From Thiothrix sp. (GTDB taxonomy: Bacteria > Pseudomonadota > Gammaproteobacteria > Thiotrichales > Thiotrichaceae): DNA of 64,000 nucleotides. The notes under the pieces are model-generated. The model was not told the DNA's origin. It did no database searches and saw only the letters and a program-made list of their open reading frames with translations. How positions within the stretch are numbered: the first letter of the stretch is position 1; the number at the start of each line of letters is the position of its first letter. The position numbers were made by a program, and so were the translations under genes. The stretch is taken from assembly GCA_020442915.1 (NCBI GenBank), contig JAGRJD010000023.1, positions 1 to 64,000 of the forward strand. The letters run 5' to 3'. This document shows positions 35,936 to 44,423 of this stretch, piece by piece.

Positions 35936-37942
35936 ATGTTCACCACCCTCCTGATCGCCAACCGGGGCGAAATCGCCTGCCGTGTCGCCCGTACTGCCCG
36001 CCGCATGGGCATCCGGACCGTGGCGGTTTTTTCAGACGCTGATCGTGATGCCCTGCATGTCAGGGCCTGTGACGAGGCTTTTCATATCGGAGCCGCTGCT
36101 GCTGCCGACAGTTACCTGCGGGGAGATAACATTCTGGAAGTCGCCCGGCGCAGTGGTGCCAGGGCCATCCACCCCGGTTATGGCTTTTTGTCGGAAAATG
36201 CCGGTTTTGCCCGTGCCTGTGCGGAAGCCGGCATCGTGTTCATCGGCCCGCCGGTCGCAGCCATTGAGGCCATGGGCTCCAAAAGTGCGGCCAAGGCCAT
36301 TATGACAAAGGCCGGGGTACCGCTGATACCGGGTTATCACGGTGCCGGACAGACGGATGATGAGCTGCGGCAGCACTCGCAGGCCGTTGGCTATCCGCAG
36401 TTGATCAAGGCTGCAGCGGGTGGCGGTGGCAGGGGCATGCGTGTGGTGATGCAGGCCGGGGAATTTGAAGCGGCCCTGCAGTCGGCACGGCGTGAGGCCA
36501 GAGCCGCCTTCGGGGATGAGCAGATGCTGATCGAACGTTACCTGCATGCGCCCCGGCATGTGGAGCTGCAGGTGTTTGCCGATACTCACGGGCAGGTGGT
36601 ACACCTGTTTGAGCGTGACTGTTCGATCCAGCGCCGGCACCAGAAAGTGATCGAAGAAGCACCGGCACCGGGCATGACGGCAGCCCTGCGCACTGCCATG
36701 GGGGATGCCGCCATCAGTGCCGCCCGAGCCATCGCCTATGAAGGGGCCGGTACGGTGGAGTTCCTGCTTGAGCAGACGGGTGCCTTCTATTTCATGGAAA
36801 TGAACACCCGCCTGCAGGTTGAACATCCGGTCACGGAAATGGTTTCGGGCCAGGATCTGGTCGAGTGGCAGCTGCGTGTGGCGGCTGGTGAACCGTTGCC
36901 GCTGCAGCAGGCACAATTGCAGCTGCGGGGGCATGCGTTCGAGGCGCGTGTGTATGCCGAGGTGCCGGAACGGGATTTTCTGCCGGCTACCGGTACGCTG
37001 GAATACCTGCAGATGCCGGCGGAAACGGCCGGGGTGCGGATTGATACCGGTGTGAGCCAGGGGGATGCAGTCAGTGTGCATTATGATCCGATGCTTGCCA
37101 AGCTGATTGTCTGGGGTGAGGATCGCGGAATGGCCCTGCAACGGCTGCAGCAGGCACTGGCTGGCTGCCGCATTGCCGGGGTGACAACCAATCTGGCATT
37201 TCTGTCCACCCTGTGTGCCCTGGAGGATTTTGCACAGGCCCGGCTGGATACCGGTTTCATCGACCGGCATCGGGGGACCCTGTTTCCGGTGTCGGAGACC
37301 GTACCGGTACAGGTACTGGCTGCGGCCTGTCTGGCGGAGCTGTATCACCAGCAGCAACTGCAGCGGCAGGACAGCGGCAGCACCGATCCCTGGTCGCCCT
37401 GGCAGGTGACGGATGGCTGGCACATGAACCTGGAGCACAGCCAGACCCTGATGCTGGAACAGCAGGGGCAGCGCCTGCCGGTCACGGTGCATTTCCGGCC
37501 ACAGCAGCAGGCTTATGTGCTGGAAACCTCGCAGGGCCGGGAGTCGCTGGCGGGTGAGTATCTGGAGCATGGTACCCTGAGGGTCTGTTTGGGGGATCAG
37601 GTCTTTGTCACCGGTGTGTACCGGGATCTCGCCGGTTTCACGGTTTTCCATCAGGGCCGTTGCTGGCGGCTGGCTTTGCACGATCCCCTGCAGGAGGCGG
37701 ATGAGCAGCAGGTACAGGGGGGCAACCTGAGTGCACCGATGCCGGGGGTGATTGTGGCGGTTGATGTCAGTGTCGGGGATCAGGTCAGTGCCGGCCAGCG
37801 CCTGATGGTGATGGTGGCGATGAAAATGGAGCATGCGATCATCGCTCCCGATGCCGGTGAAGTGGCGGCCATTCATTTTGCGGTTGGTGATCAGGTCGGG
37901 GACGGGGATGTGTTGCTGAGTCTGGAAAGGAGACGGGCATGA
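35936..37942 (+). CDS. Biotin-dependent acyl-CoA carboxylase alpha subunit
   Basis: Biotin carboxylase fused to the biotin carrier domain, 668 residues, as in methylcrotonyl-, propionyl- or geranyl-CoA carboxylase alpha subunits. TLLIANRGEIACRVARTARR opens the carboxylase domain; AAAGGGGRGMR is the ATP-grasp glycine loop; ERDCSIQRRHQKVIEEAP, FMEMNTRLQVEHPVTEMV and VSQGDAVSVHYDPMLAKL are conserved. Biotin attaches at the lysine of VAMKMEH (about residue 630), the first residue being Val where Glu is usual. No carboxyltransferase beta subunit is adjacent, so the acyl substrate is unknown. It overlaps the racemase gene by four bases. Confidence 0.93.
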   Translation: MFTTLLIANRGEIACRVARTARRMGIRTVAVFSDADRDALHVRACDEAFHIGAAAAADSYLRGDNILEVARRSGARAIHPGYGFLSENAGFARACAEAGIVFIGPPVAAIEAMGSKSAAKAIMTKAGVPLIPGYHGAGQTDDELRQHSQAVGYPQLIKAAAGGGGRGMRVVMQAGEFEAALQSARREARAAFGDEQMLIERYLHAPRHVELQVFADTHGQVVHLFERDCSIQRRHQKVIEEAPAPGMTAALRTAMGDAAISAARAIAYEGAGTVEFLLEQTGAFYFMEMNTRLQVEHPVTEMVSGQDLVEWQLRVAAGEPLPLQQAQLQLRGHAFEARVYAEVPERDFLPATGTLEYLQMPAETAGVRIDTGVSQGDAVSVHYDPMLAKLIVWGEDRGMALQRLQQALAGCRIAGVTTNLAFLSTLCALEDFAQARLDTGFIDRHRGTLFPVSETVPVQVLAAACLAELYHQQQLQRQDSGSTDPWSPWQVTDGWHMNLEHSQTLMLEQQGQRLPVTVHFRPQQQAYVLETSQGRESLAGEYLEHGTLRVCLGDQVFVTGVYRDLAGFTVFHQGRCWRLALHDPLQEADEQQVQGGNLSAPMPGVIVAVDVSVGDQVSAGQRLMVMVAMKMEHAIIAPDAGEVAAIHFAVGDQVGDGDVLLSLERRRA

Positions 37943-38634
37943 AAACCATTGGTTTGCTGGGCGGGATGAGCTGGGAGTCCACCACGCTTTACTATCAGCT
38001 TATCAATCAGGGCGTCAGGCAGGCGCTCGGCGGTCTGCATTCGGCAAAAATCGTGCTGTACAGTGTGGACTTTCACGAAATCGAACAGCGCCAGCATGCC
38101 GGGGACTGGGCAGGGACGGCGCTGATGCTGACTGATGCCGCCCGTCGTCTGGAGGCTGCCGGGGCTGATCTGCTGCTGATCTGTACCAACACCATGCACA
38201 AGGTCGCCCCGGCAGTTGAAGCCGCGACTGCCATGCCGTTGCTGCACATCGCCGATGCCACTGCCCGGCGGTTGCAGGCGGACGGTATCCGGCGTGTGGG
38301 CCTGCTCGGTACCCGCTTCACCATGGAGCAGGATTTTTACAAGGGGCGGCTGGAGCAGGATTTCGGACTGGAGGTGCTGGTCCCGGAAGCAGCAGCGCGT
38401 GAACAGGTCCACCGGATCATCTATCAGGAGCTGTGTCTGGGCGAAACCAGGGCGGCATCGCGGGCGCAGTATCTGGACATTATCGGGCAGCTGAAGCAGT
38501 GTGGTGCCGAGGCCGTGATTCTGGGTTGTACCGAGATCACCCTGCTGATCCAGCAGTCACATACGTCGCTGCCCCTGTACGATACCACGGCAATCCATGC
38601 CCAGGCGGCGGTGACGGCGGCACTGGCCGGTTGA
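37939..38634 (+). CDS. Aspartate/glutamate racemase family protein
   Basis: A 231-residue enzyme of the cofactor-independent racemase family. The two catalytic cysteines sit in LLLICTNTMHKVAP and EAVILGCTEITLLI. KTIGLLGGMSWESTTLYYQ is the classic start of the aspartate racemase (RacX/YgeA) group. The ATG overlaps the carboxylase stop (ATGA). Whether it racemises Asp or another amino acid is not clear. Confidence 0.93.
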   Translation: MKTIGLLGGMSWESTTLYYQLINQGVRQALGGLHSAKIVLYSVDFHEIEQRQHAGDWAGTALMLTDAARRLEAAGADLLLICTNTMHKVAPAVEAATAMPLLHIADATARRLQADGIRRVGLLGTRFTMEQDFYKGRLEQDFGLEVLVPEAAAREQVHRIIYQELCLGETRAASRAQYLDIIGQLKQCGAEAVILGCTEITLLIQQSHTSLPLYDTTAIHAQAAVTAALAG

Positions 38635-38703
38635 AAAGGTCGATGGGCCAGCGCCCTGCCCGTAGTGTCTGCCGGGTTTTGTAAGTTGTGAACGGCCAAA
38701 TGC

Positions 38704-40008
38704 TTACTTGAACATGGTCTGCGGAATCAGCAACGCAATCTGTGGAAACACCACGATAAACAACAAACACAACGCCATCGCCACCCAGAACGGCATCACA
38801 CCCTTGAAAATCTCCGCCATCGGCACGTCCTGGGCAATGCTTTTGACCACAAACACATTCAAGCCGACAGGAGGCGTGATCATGCCCATCTCAATCGCAA
38901 TCACCGACACCACGCCGTACCAGATCGGATCAAACCCCAGGCCCGTGACCACCGGGAAGAAGATGGGTACCGTCACCACCAGCATCGCCAGCCCATCCAT
39001 GAACATCCCCAGGATCAGGTAGAAAACAATGATCAGCAGCAGGATACCGAAAGGCCCCAGATGGGTGGCCTGCAAGGCGTTACCCAGCGCTTCGGGCAAG
39101 TGGGTAAACGACAGGAACGGATTGAGCACACTGGCCCCGACCACAATCAGGAACAACATCGCCGAGGTATTGATGGTATCCTTACCAGCCTCAAACAATG
39201 TCCGCCAGCTCAGTTTGCCGGCGATGGCCGCCAGACCGATGACCAGGATCGCCCCGATACCGGATGCCTCCACCGGGGTAAACGCCCCCACATAGATACC
39301 GCCGATGGAGATCACAATCACCACCAGTAACGGCAGCGCCCCGCTCAAGGCTTTCCAGCGTGCCGGCCAGCTCATCTGTTCATTGCGCGGCCCGGCAGCC
39401 GGGTTCAACGTAGTAATCAGCACAATCGCCAGAATAAACAGCGCAGTCAGCAAAATCCCCGGCAAAATCCCGGCCATGAACAACTGTCCGATACTTTCCT
39501 CGGTGAGAATGGCATAAATGACAAACCCCGTAGACGGCGGAATCAGGAAACCCAGGGTTCCCCCGGCGGCCACTGACCCGGCAGCCAGATGATCGGCGTA
39601 GTGAAAGCGCTTCATCTCGGGCAGGGCAGCGCGACCGATCGTCACGGCTGTGGCCACGGACGAGCCACTGACCGCCGAAAAGGCCGCACAACCCAGCACC
39701 GAAGCAGACGCCAGTCCGCCACGAAAACCACCCACCCAGGCAAACGCCGCCTCATACAAGCCCCGGCTGAAACCAGCGACCGAAGCGATATTACCCATCA
39801 GCAAAAACATGGGAATAACCAGCAGCGAATAATTGGAAATCGAGGAATAGGTTTCAGTGACCAACAAGGCCATGGCGGAACGTTCCCCGTTCAAGGCCCA
39901 GGTACCAAAGAACCCCACCACCAGCATGGCCATGCCCACCGGCATGCGCAGGATCATGGCGACAAACATTACCACCAGACCCAGAATGCCAAACAGCAAT
40001 TCAGACAT
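38704..40008 (-). CDS. dctM: TRAP transporter large permease DctM (system 2)
   Basis: Twelve-helix permease of 434 residues. MAMLVVGFFGTWALNGERSA, VSGSSVATAVTIGRAALPEM, AAGGTLGFLIPPSTGFVIYA and GMITPPVGLNVFVVKSIAQD identify the DctM/SiaM family. It is the last gene of the leftward demethylase operon and overlaps dctQ by eight bases. It differs clearly from the DctM at 24.9 kb, so the two systems are not recent copies. Confidence 0.95.
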   Translation of the reverse strand: MSELLFGILGLVVMFVAMILRMPVGMAMLVVGFFGTWALNGERSAMALLVTETYSSISNYSLLVIPMFLLMGNIASVAGFSRGLYEAAFAWVGGFRGGLASASVLGCAAFSAVSGSSVATAVTIGRAALPEMKRFHYADHLAAGSVAAGGTLGFLIPPSTGFVIYAILTEESIGQLFMAGILPGILLTALFILAIVLITTLNPAAGPRNEQMSWPARWKALSGALPLLVVIVISIGGIYVGAFTPVEASGIGAILVIGLAAIAGKLSWRTLFEAGKDTINTSAMLFLIVVGASVLNPFLSFTHLPEALGNALQATHLGPFGILLLIIVFYLILGMFMDGLAMLVVTVPIFFPVVTGLGFDPIWYGVVSVIAIEMGMITPPVGLNVFVVKSIAQDVPMAEIFKGVMPFWVAMALCLLFIVVFPQIALLIPQTMFK

Positions 40009-40546
40009 GTTTGTTCACTCCACAGCGCCACAGATCGGCAACCTGGATGACCAGCATTGTGGCATACAGCGCCGCACCCAGCACAATCAAGGCATAAAAA
40101 GGCCACAACGGAATGGCCAGCATATTGGTGGCATCGCCAAATTCGGCGGCATCCAGCGCCTGCAAGCCAGAGCGGTAAGCCAGCGCATACAGCACAAACG
40201 CAGCAATCAGGCGGCTCAGCAAATCACCCGCATAGCGCCCGTATTTGCCAATGTAGGCATCCAGTACATCCACCCGGATGTGTTGCTCGCCATGGGCAGC
40301 GGGCAGCATCGCCAGTGCCACCATGGCCACCAGACACAATTGCAGGATTTCATTGCTGCCCAGCAACGGGGCGGCAAACACGTAACGGGCGACGACGCTG
40401 GCGGTGATGACCAGCAACAATATCGCCAGGCTCAGCACCGACAAGGCAGTCGATGCGCGCACCGCCCACTGGATGGGGCGCGCATCAGCCCAGCGGCGGC
40501 CACATCCCGTGGCCGGATGGGTGGTATTCGTATCATCCGTCGTCAT
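40001..40546 (-). CDS. dctQ: TRAP transporter small permease DctQ (system 2)
   Basis: Four-helix small permease of 181 residues. VVARYVFAAPLLGSNEILQL is the conserved segment, followed by AHGEQHIRVDVLDAYIGK, typical of DctQ. It overlaps both neighbours (eight bases with dctM, four with dctP), so the three are translated together. Confidence 0.92.
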   Translation of the reverse strand: MTTDDTNTTHPATGCGRRWADARPIQWAVRASTALSVLSLAILLLVITASVVARYVFAAPLLGSNEILQLCLVAMVALAMLPAAHGEQHIRVDVLDAYIGKYGRYAGDLLSRLIAAFVLYALAYRSGLQALDAAEFGDATNMLAIPLWPFYALIVLGAALYATMLVIQVADLWRCGVNKHV

Positions 40547-41529
40547 GGCTGTAACGCCTTCACATAAGCACTGGCTTCAAGACCGGCCTTGTCGGCATCA
40601 TCAATCACCTGTTGGGTAACCTTAGCAGCAGCGGCATCAAACGGTGCGGCCTCATCGGCACTCAGGGTAATGACTTCCTTACCGGGGAGGGCTGCAAAGT
40701 CGGCCAGCGCCTTGTCGGCAACCTCCAGTTGAATCCTGTTGGCATTGAGTGCGGCTGTCTTGCCGGCTTCCTGCACCACCGCCTGCTGGGAATCCGGCAA
40801 GTCCTTGAAACTATCCCGGTTCATGATCAGGAAAAAGCTGGAAATGGTCGGCTGCATGCCTTGCGTGACATATTTGGTGACTTCGGCGAGCTTGAAGGTC
40901 TGCAAGGTGGTGGCATCAATCATGGCCCCGTCAATCACCCCGGTCTGCATGGCATTGTAGATGTCGGTAGCCGGCAGCGACACCGGCGCGGCTCCCCAGG
41001 CTTCCAGCACGCGCCCGCCATTACGGGATGGGGTACGGATCTTCAGGCCCTTGAGATCCTGCATGCTGCGTACCGGCTTGTCAGCCATCAGCAGCAAATT
41101 GGGCGCATTGTTCCACAAACCCAATAACACCACGCGGCGGTATTCCTTACTCAGGTCGGCCAGACTGGCCTGCACCCGTTCGGTACCCGTGTCAGCGCTG
41201 ATGACACCCGGCAATTCAGTCAACAGTGTCTTGGGGAAACTGGAGGCGGTGTAGCCCGGCAGGGCAAACACAATATCAGCCACGCCATTGACCGCCCGAT
41301 TGAATTGCTCCACCGGGCCAGTCCCCAGCTCACCGCCCATGAACACCCGCACCGTGACCTCGCCATCGGTTTTTGCCTTGACCTCATCGGCGAACGGCGC
41401 ATACACACCGGCTGCATAAGGGTGCGTGGCGGGCTGGAAGTCAGCCAGTTTCAGTTCCACCGCCAGCGCAGCAGTTGTCGCCACACTCAACAGCAGGCCC
41501 ATTAATATGCCAACAAATCGGTTTCTCAT
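40543..41529 (-). CDS. dctP: TRAP substrate-binding protein DctP (system 2)
   Basis: Periplasmic solute receptor of 328 residues. Signal peptide MRNRFVGILMGLLLSVATTA, cleavage after LA. The body contains LADFQPATHPYAAGVYAPFA, FMGGELGTGPVEQFNRAVNG and LKGLKIRTPSRNGGRVLEAW, with the conserved carboxylate-binding arginine in KIRTPS. It is not of the C4-dicarboxylate type, so another carboxylate is expected, plausibly the methylated substrate of the demethylase encoded upstream. Strong GGAGGAG ribosome site. Confidence 0.93.
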   Translation of the reverse strand: MRNRFVGILMGLLLSVATTAALAVELKLADFQPATHPYAAGVYAPFADEVKAKTDGEVTVRVFMGGELGTGPVEQFNRAVNGVADIVFALPGYTASSFPKTLLTELPGVISADTGTERVQASLADLSKEYRRVVLLGLWNNAPNLLLMADKPVRSMQDLKGLKIRTPSRNGGRVLEAWGAAPVSLPATDIYNAMQTGVIDGAMIDATTLQTFKLAEVTKYVTQGMQPTISSFFLIMNRDSFKDLPDSQQAVVQEAGKTAALNANRIQLEVADKALADFAALPGKEVITLSADEAAPFDAAAAKVTQQVIDDADKAGLEASAYVKALQP

Positions 41530-41563
41530 GATTTCTCCTCCTAAGTCAGTGAATGATAGCTTG

Positions 41564-42430
41564 TTACTTGAAAATCACCGTGCGGTTGCCGTCCAGGATA
41601 ATGCGCCGTTGACAATGCCAGTACACCGCACGCGCCAGCACCAGGGTCTCGATATTCTTGCCCATGCGTGCCATTCTGGCGCTGTCATGGTTGTGTTCAT
41701 GGCGCTGCACATCCTGCTCAATGATCGGCCCCTCGTCCAGATCGCTGGTGACATAATGCGCGGTGGCACCGGAAACCTTCACCCCGCGTGCATGGGCCTG
41801 ATGATAGGGTCTGGCGCCCTTGAAGCTTGGCAGGAAGGAGTGGTGGATATTGATGGCTCGCCCTTGCAGATGACGACACATCGCATCCGAGAGAATCTGC
41901 ATGTAACGCGCCAGTACCAGCAATTCGGCCTGTGAATCCTGCATGATGTCCCGTATCTTTTGCTCCTGTTCCGGCTTGTTCCGGGCGTTGACCGGCAGAT
42001 AGTGGAAGGGTAGTCCATACCATTCCACCTTGTCCCTGAAAACTTCGTGGTTCGAGACCACGCCCACAATCTCGGCGGGGAAGGATTCCGCCTCTTCCTG
42101 CCAGCGGAACAGCAGGTCATTCAGGCAATGCCCATGCTGGGAAACCGCAATCAGAATCCTGGGTTTGGCTTCAGCGTCATACAGTTCCCAGTGCATGTCG
42201 AACTGCGCGGCCAGTGGCTGGAACTTTTCCCGGATCTGGGCGAGCGTCAGCGCCGGGGCATCTGCTGAAGACTTTGAAAATTCCCAGCGTGCAAAGAAAC
42301 GCTGTTTTTCCAGATCGGCATATTCGGCGGCCTCCAGCACCGTACAGTCAATCTCGTAGAGAAAATTTGACACACTGCGGACAATCCCCAGGGTTTCGGG
42401 GCAATCGATTTTCAGGATATAGCGGCTCAT
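41564..42430 (-). CDS. purU: Formyltetrahydrofolate deformylase
   Basis: Hydrolyses 10-formyl-THF to formate and THF. The N-terminal ACT domain begins YILKIDCPETLGIVRSVSNF; the formyltransferase-like domain has VVSNHEVFRDKVEWYGLPFH, INIHHSFLPSFKGARPYHQA (with the catalytic His-Ser pattern) and GATAHYVTSDLDEGPIIEQD, the PurU hallmark with catalytic Asp. The start at 42430 has a GGAGGAG site; the frame is open 10 codons further. Inside the operon it would release the methyl-derived carbon as formate and free the cofactor. Confidence 0.95.
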   Translation of the reverse strand: MSRYILKIDCPETLGIVRSVSNFLYEIDCTVLEAAEYADLEKQRFFARWEFSKSSADAPALTLAQIREKFQPLAAQFDMHWELYDAEAKPRILIAVSQHGHCLNDLLFRWQEEAESFPAEIVGVVSNHEVFRDKVEWYGLPFHYLPVNARNKPEQEQKIRDIMQDSQAELLVLARYMQILSDAMCRHLQGRAINIHHSFLPSFKGARPYHQAHARGVKVSGATAHYVTSDLDEGPIIEQDVQRHEHNHDSARMARMGKNIETLVLARAVYWHCQRRIILDGNRTVIFK

Positions 42431-42475
42431 TGGAACTCCTCCATTCAGGTTCAGATGCACCCGCTGGTGCGTGCA

Positions 42476-43387
42476 TCAGGGGTGTGGTGGGTGCAGGGTT
42501 GGCGCATCCCAGCCAAGGGAACCAATACCCTCACCTTCACCAGCCAGGCGCGTGGCACTGCGCAAGGTATTGTCGATCAGCATGGTGACGGTCATGGGGC
42601 CGACCCCACCGGGCACCGGGGTGATCCAGGCGGCTTTCTCGCTGACGCCCTCAAAATCAACATCGCCGACAATGCGGCCATCGGCCAGGCGGTTGATGCC
42701 GACATCGATGACCACGACTCCCCGGCGTACCATTTGCGGCACAATCAGATTAGGGCGACCGGCGGCCACGATCAGGATGTCGGCGAGAATGGTGTGCTGG
42801 GCCAGGTCGCGGGTACGTGCGTGACAGACGGTGACGGTGGCTTCCTTTTGCAGCAGCATCAGCGCCATCGGCTTGCCGACAATATTGCTGGCCCCGACAA
42901 TGACGACATTCTGCCCGGCAACGTCAATCCCGGCGGTTTCCAGCAGCAACTGGACGCCATACGGGGTGCATGGCGGGAAAATGGTATTGCCGGTGGCCAG
43001 CGCGCCCACGTTATAAAGGTGAAAGCCGTCGACATCCTTGTTGACATCAATGGCTTCCAGCACCCGGCGCATGTCAATGTGCGCCGGCAGCGGCAGTTGC
43101 ACCAGGATGCCGTGTACCGTGTCATCGGCATTCAGCGCTTCAATGCGTTGCAACAAGTCGGCTTCGCGGGTGTCAGCGGGCAGTGAATGTGTGCTGGAGT
43201 GGACACCGCACTCTTCGCAGGCTTTTATCTTGTTGTTGACGTACACGCGGGAGGCGGGGTTATCCCCCACCAGCACCACCGCCAGCCCCGGCACAATGCC
43301 TTGCTGCTTGAGGTGCTCGGCGTGGCGGCGGAAATTCTGGCGCAACTGGCGTGACAGCGCCTTGCCGTCAATGATCCGGGCGCTCAT
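42476..43387 (-). CDS. folD: Methylene-THF dehydrogenase/methenyl-THF cyclohydrolase
   Basis: Bifunctional enzyme taking 5,10-methylene-THF to 10-formyl-THF with NAD(P)+. VGDNPASRVYVNNKIKACEE holds the catalytic lysine; VQLPLPAHID, KDVDGFHLYNVG, FPPCTPYGVQLLLE, VVIVGASNIVGKPMALML and TPVPGGVGPMTVTMLIDNTL are FolD signatures. 303 residues with a slightly long C-terminal tail. It overlaps metF by four bases. A second, housekeeping folD presumably exists elsewhere in the genome. Confidence 0.96.
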   Translation of the reverse strand: MSARIIDGKALSRQLRQNFRRHAEHLKQQGIVPGLAVVLVGDNPASRVYVNNKIKACEECGVHSSTHSLPADTREADLLQRIEALNADDTVHGILVQLPLPAHIDMRRVLEAIDVNKDVDGFHLYNVGALATGNTIFPPCTPYGVQLLLETAGIDVAGQNVVIVGASNIVGKPMALMLLQKEATVTVCHARTRDLAQHTILADILIVAAGRPNLIVPQMVRRGVVVIDVGINRLADGRIVGDVDFEGVSEKAAWITPVPGGVGPMTVTMLIDNTLRSATRLAGEGEGIGSLGWDAPTLHPPHP

Positions 43388-44325
43388 ACGCTGATCCCGT
43401 TTTCAGTCAGTTCAAAGCGTCCCGCCGCGACATCCGCTGCCCATTGGGCCGTGACAGGAAACGCACCCAGGGTAAACAGGTGAATACCGCTGATATTGGC
43501 CTGCGGTTGGGTACTGGCATACTGCGCCAGGTCGCGTACCAGTTTGTCCGGGGTTTGCAGCAGCAGCAGTTTGTGAACCTGTTTCGCCTGTTTGGTCAGG
43601 AAGGTGATCGATGGCCCGACCCCGCAATTGGCCGCATGCCCGATCAGTGACTTCAGGCTGGCCGGGCCGGGTATGCCCACTACCAGCGGCAACTGATTGC
43701 CTTCTTCACGAACGCGCTCGATCCAGTCAATGATCGGCTGGGCTTCAAACACGAATTGCGTGATCATGTACATGTCAGCACCGGTCAACTCCGCATAACG
43801 GATTTTGCGCTGCCCGTACTCACGCAGGAACAGGCGTTCAATATCAGGGCTGCCTTCCGGGTGCCCGGCAATGCCGATGGACTTGATGCCGAAACGGTCA
43901 AACAGGCCGGTCTCCAGCAGCGCGGCAGAATCCTCGAATTCCCCGGCGGCTTCACGGTCAGCACCACCCAGCGCCAGCACGGCAGTGACACCGGCTTCCG
44001 AGGTGGCGCGGTCAAGGTAATCACGCAGTGTCTGCTGGTCGGGAATGCTGCGGGCGGTGAAATGCGGCACCGGCTGCATGCCCTCATCGCTCAGGCGTTT
44101 GCAGGTGCTCAGGGTTTCATTGAAATCGCTGCCCGGCAGGGCGGTGACATATACCCGCGTCCCCGGCTTGAGGTGCTCACGGAAATCGGGAATCTTGGCC
44201 GCCCCTCTGGGGGTGATTTCGATACTGAAAGGGTTCATCAGCCCGATGATGGCCTGGGTCGGGTCAGCGCCGGGCTGCCGGGCGTCAGGTGTATCACCGG
44301 GTGCGGTATTGGGTTGTCTGGACAT
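43384..44325 (-). CDS. metF: MetF-like methylenetetrahydrofolate reductase
   Basis: FAD enzyme interconverting methyl-THF and methylene-THF. SIEITPRGAAKIPDFREHLK holds the catalytic Glu-type start; VYVTALPGSDFNETLSTCKR, VLALGGADREAAGEFEDSAA, GIAGHPEGSPDI and YMITQFVFEAQPIIDWIERV follow the MetF fold. It is more divergent than biosynthetic MetF, as expected for a catabolic version working in the oxidising direction. The start codon is uncertain (44325, 44337 or 44238). It overlaps folD by four bases. Confidence 0.88.
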   Translation of the reverse strand: MSRQPNTAPGDTPDARQPGADPTQAIIGLMNPFSIEITPRGAAKIPDFREHLKPGTRVYVTALPGSDFNETLSTCKRLSDEGMQPVPHFTARSIPDQQTLRDYLDRATSEAGVTAVLALGGADREAAGEFEDSAALLETGLFDRFGIKSIGIAGHPEGSPDIERLFLREYGQRKIRYAELTGADMYMITQFVFEAQPIIDWIERVREEGNQLPLVVGIPGPASLKSLIGHAANCGVGPSITFLTKQAKQVHKLLLLQTPDKLVRDLAQYASTQPQANISGIHLFTLGAFPVTAQWAADVAAGRFELTENGISV

Positions 44326-44423
44326 GAGTATCACCAAATGGCTGCTGCCTGGAACACCCGGCTGGCGGTGCCGCCGGGAGTCCGACAGATAGATTGGAAA
44401 GTTCAGCGCTGTTTAGTAATACT

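Noticed and set aside
36032-37876. 614-codon open frame antisense to the carboxylase gene
   Set aside because: High-GC shadow of a strongly conserved gene; low-complexity His/Gln text and no domain.
38704-41529. TRAP system 2 as a duplicate of system 1
   Set aside because: The three proteins differ widely from those at 24.9-28.0 kb, and the receptor is of another type.
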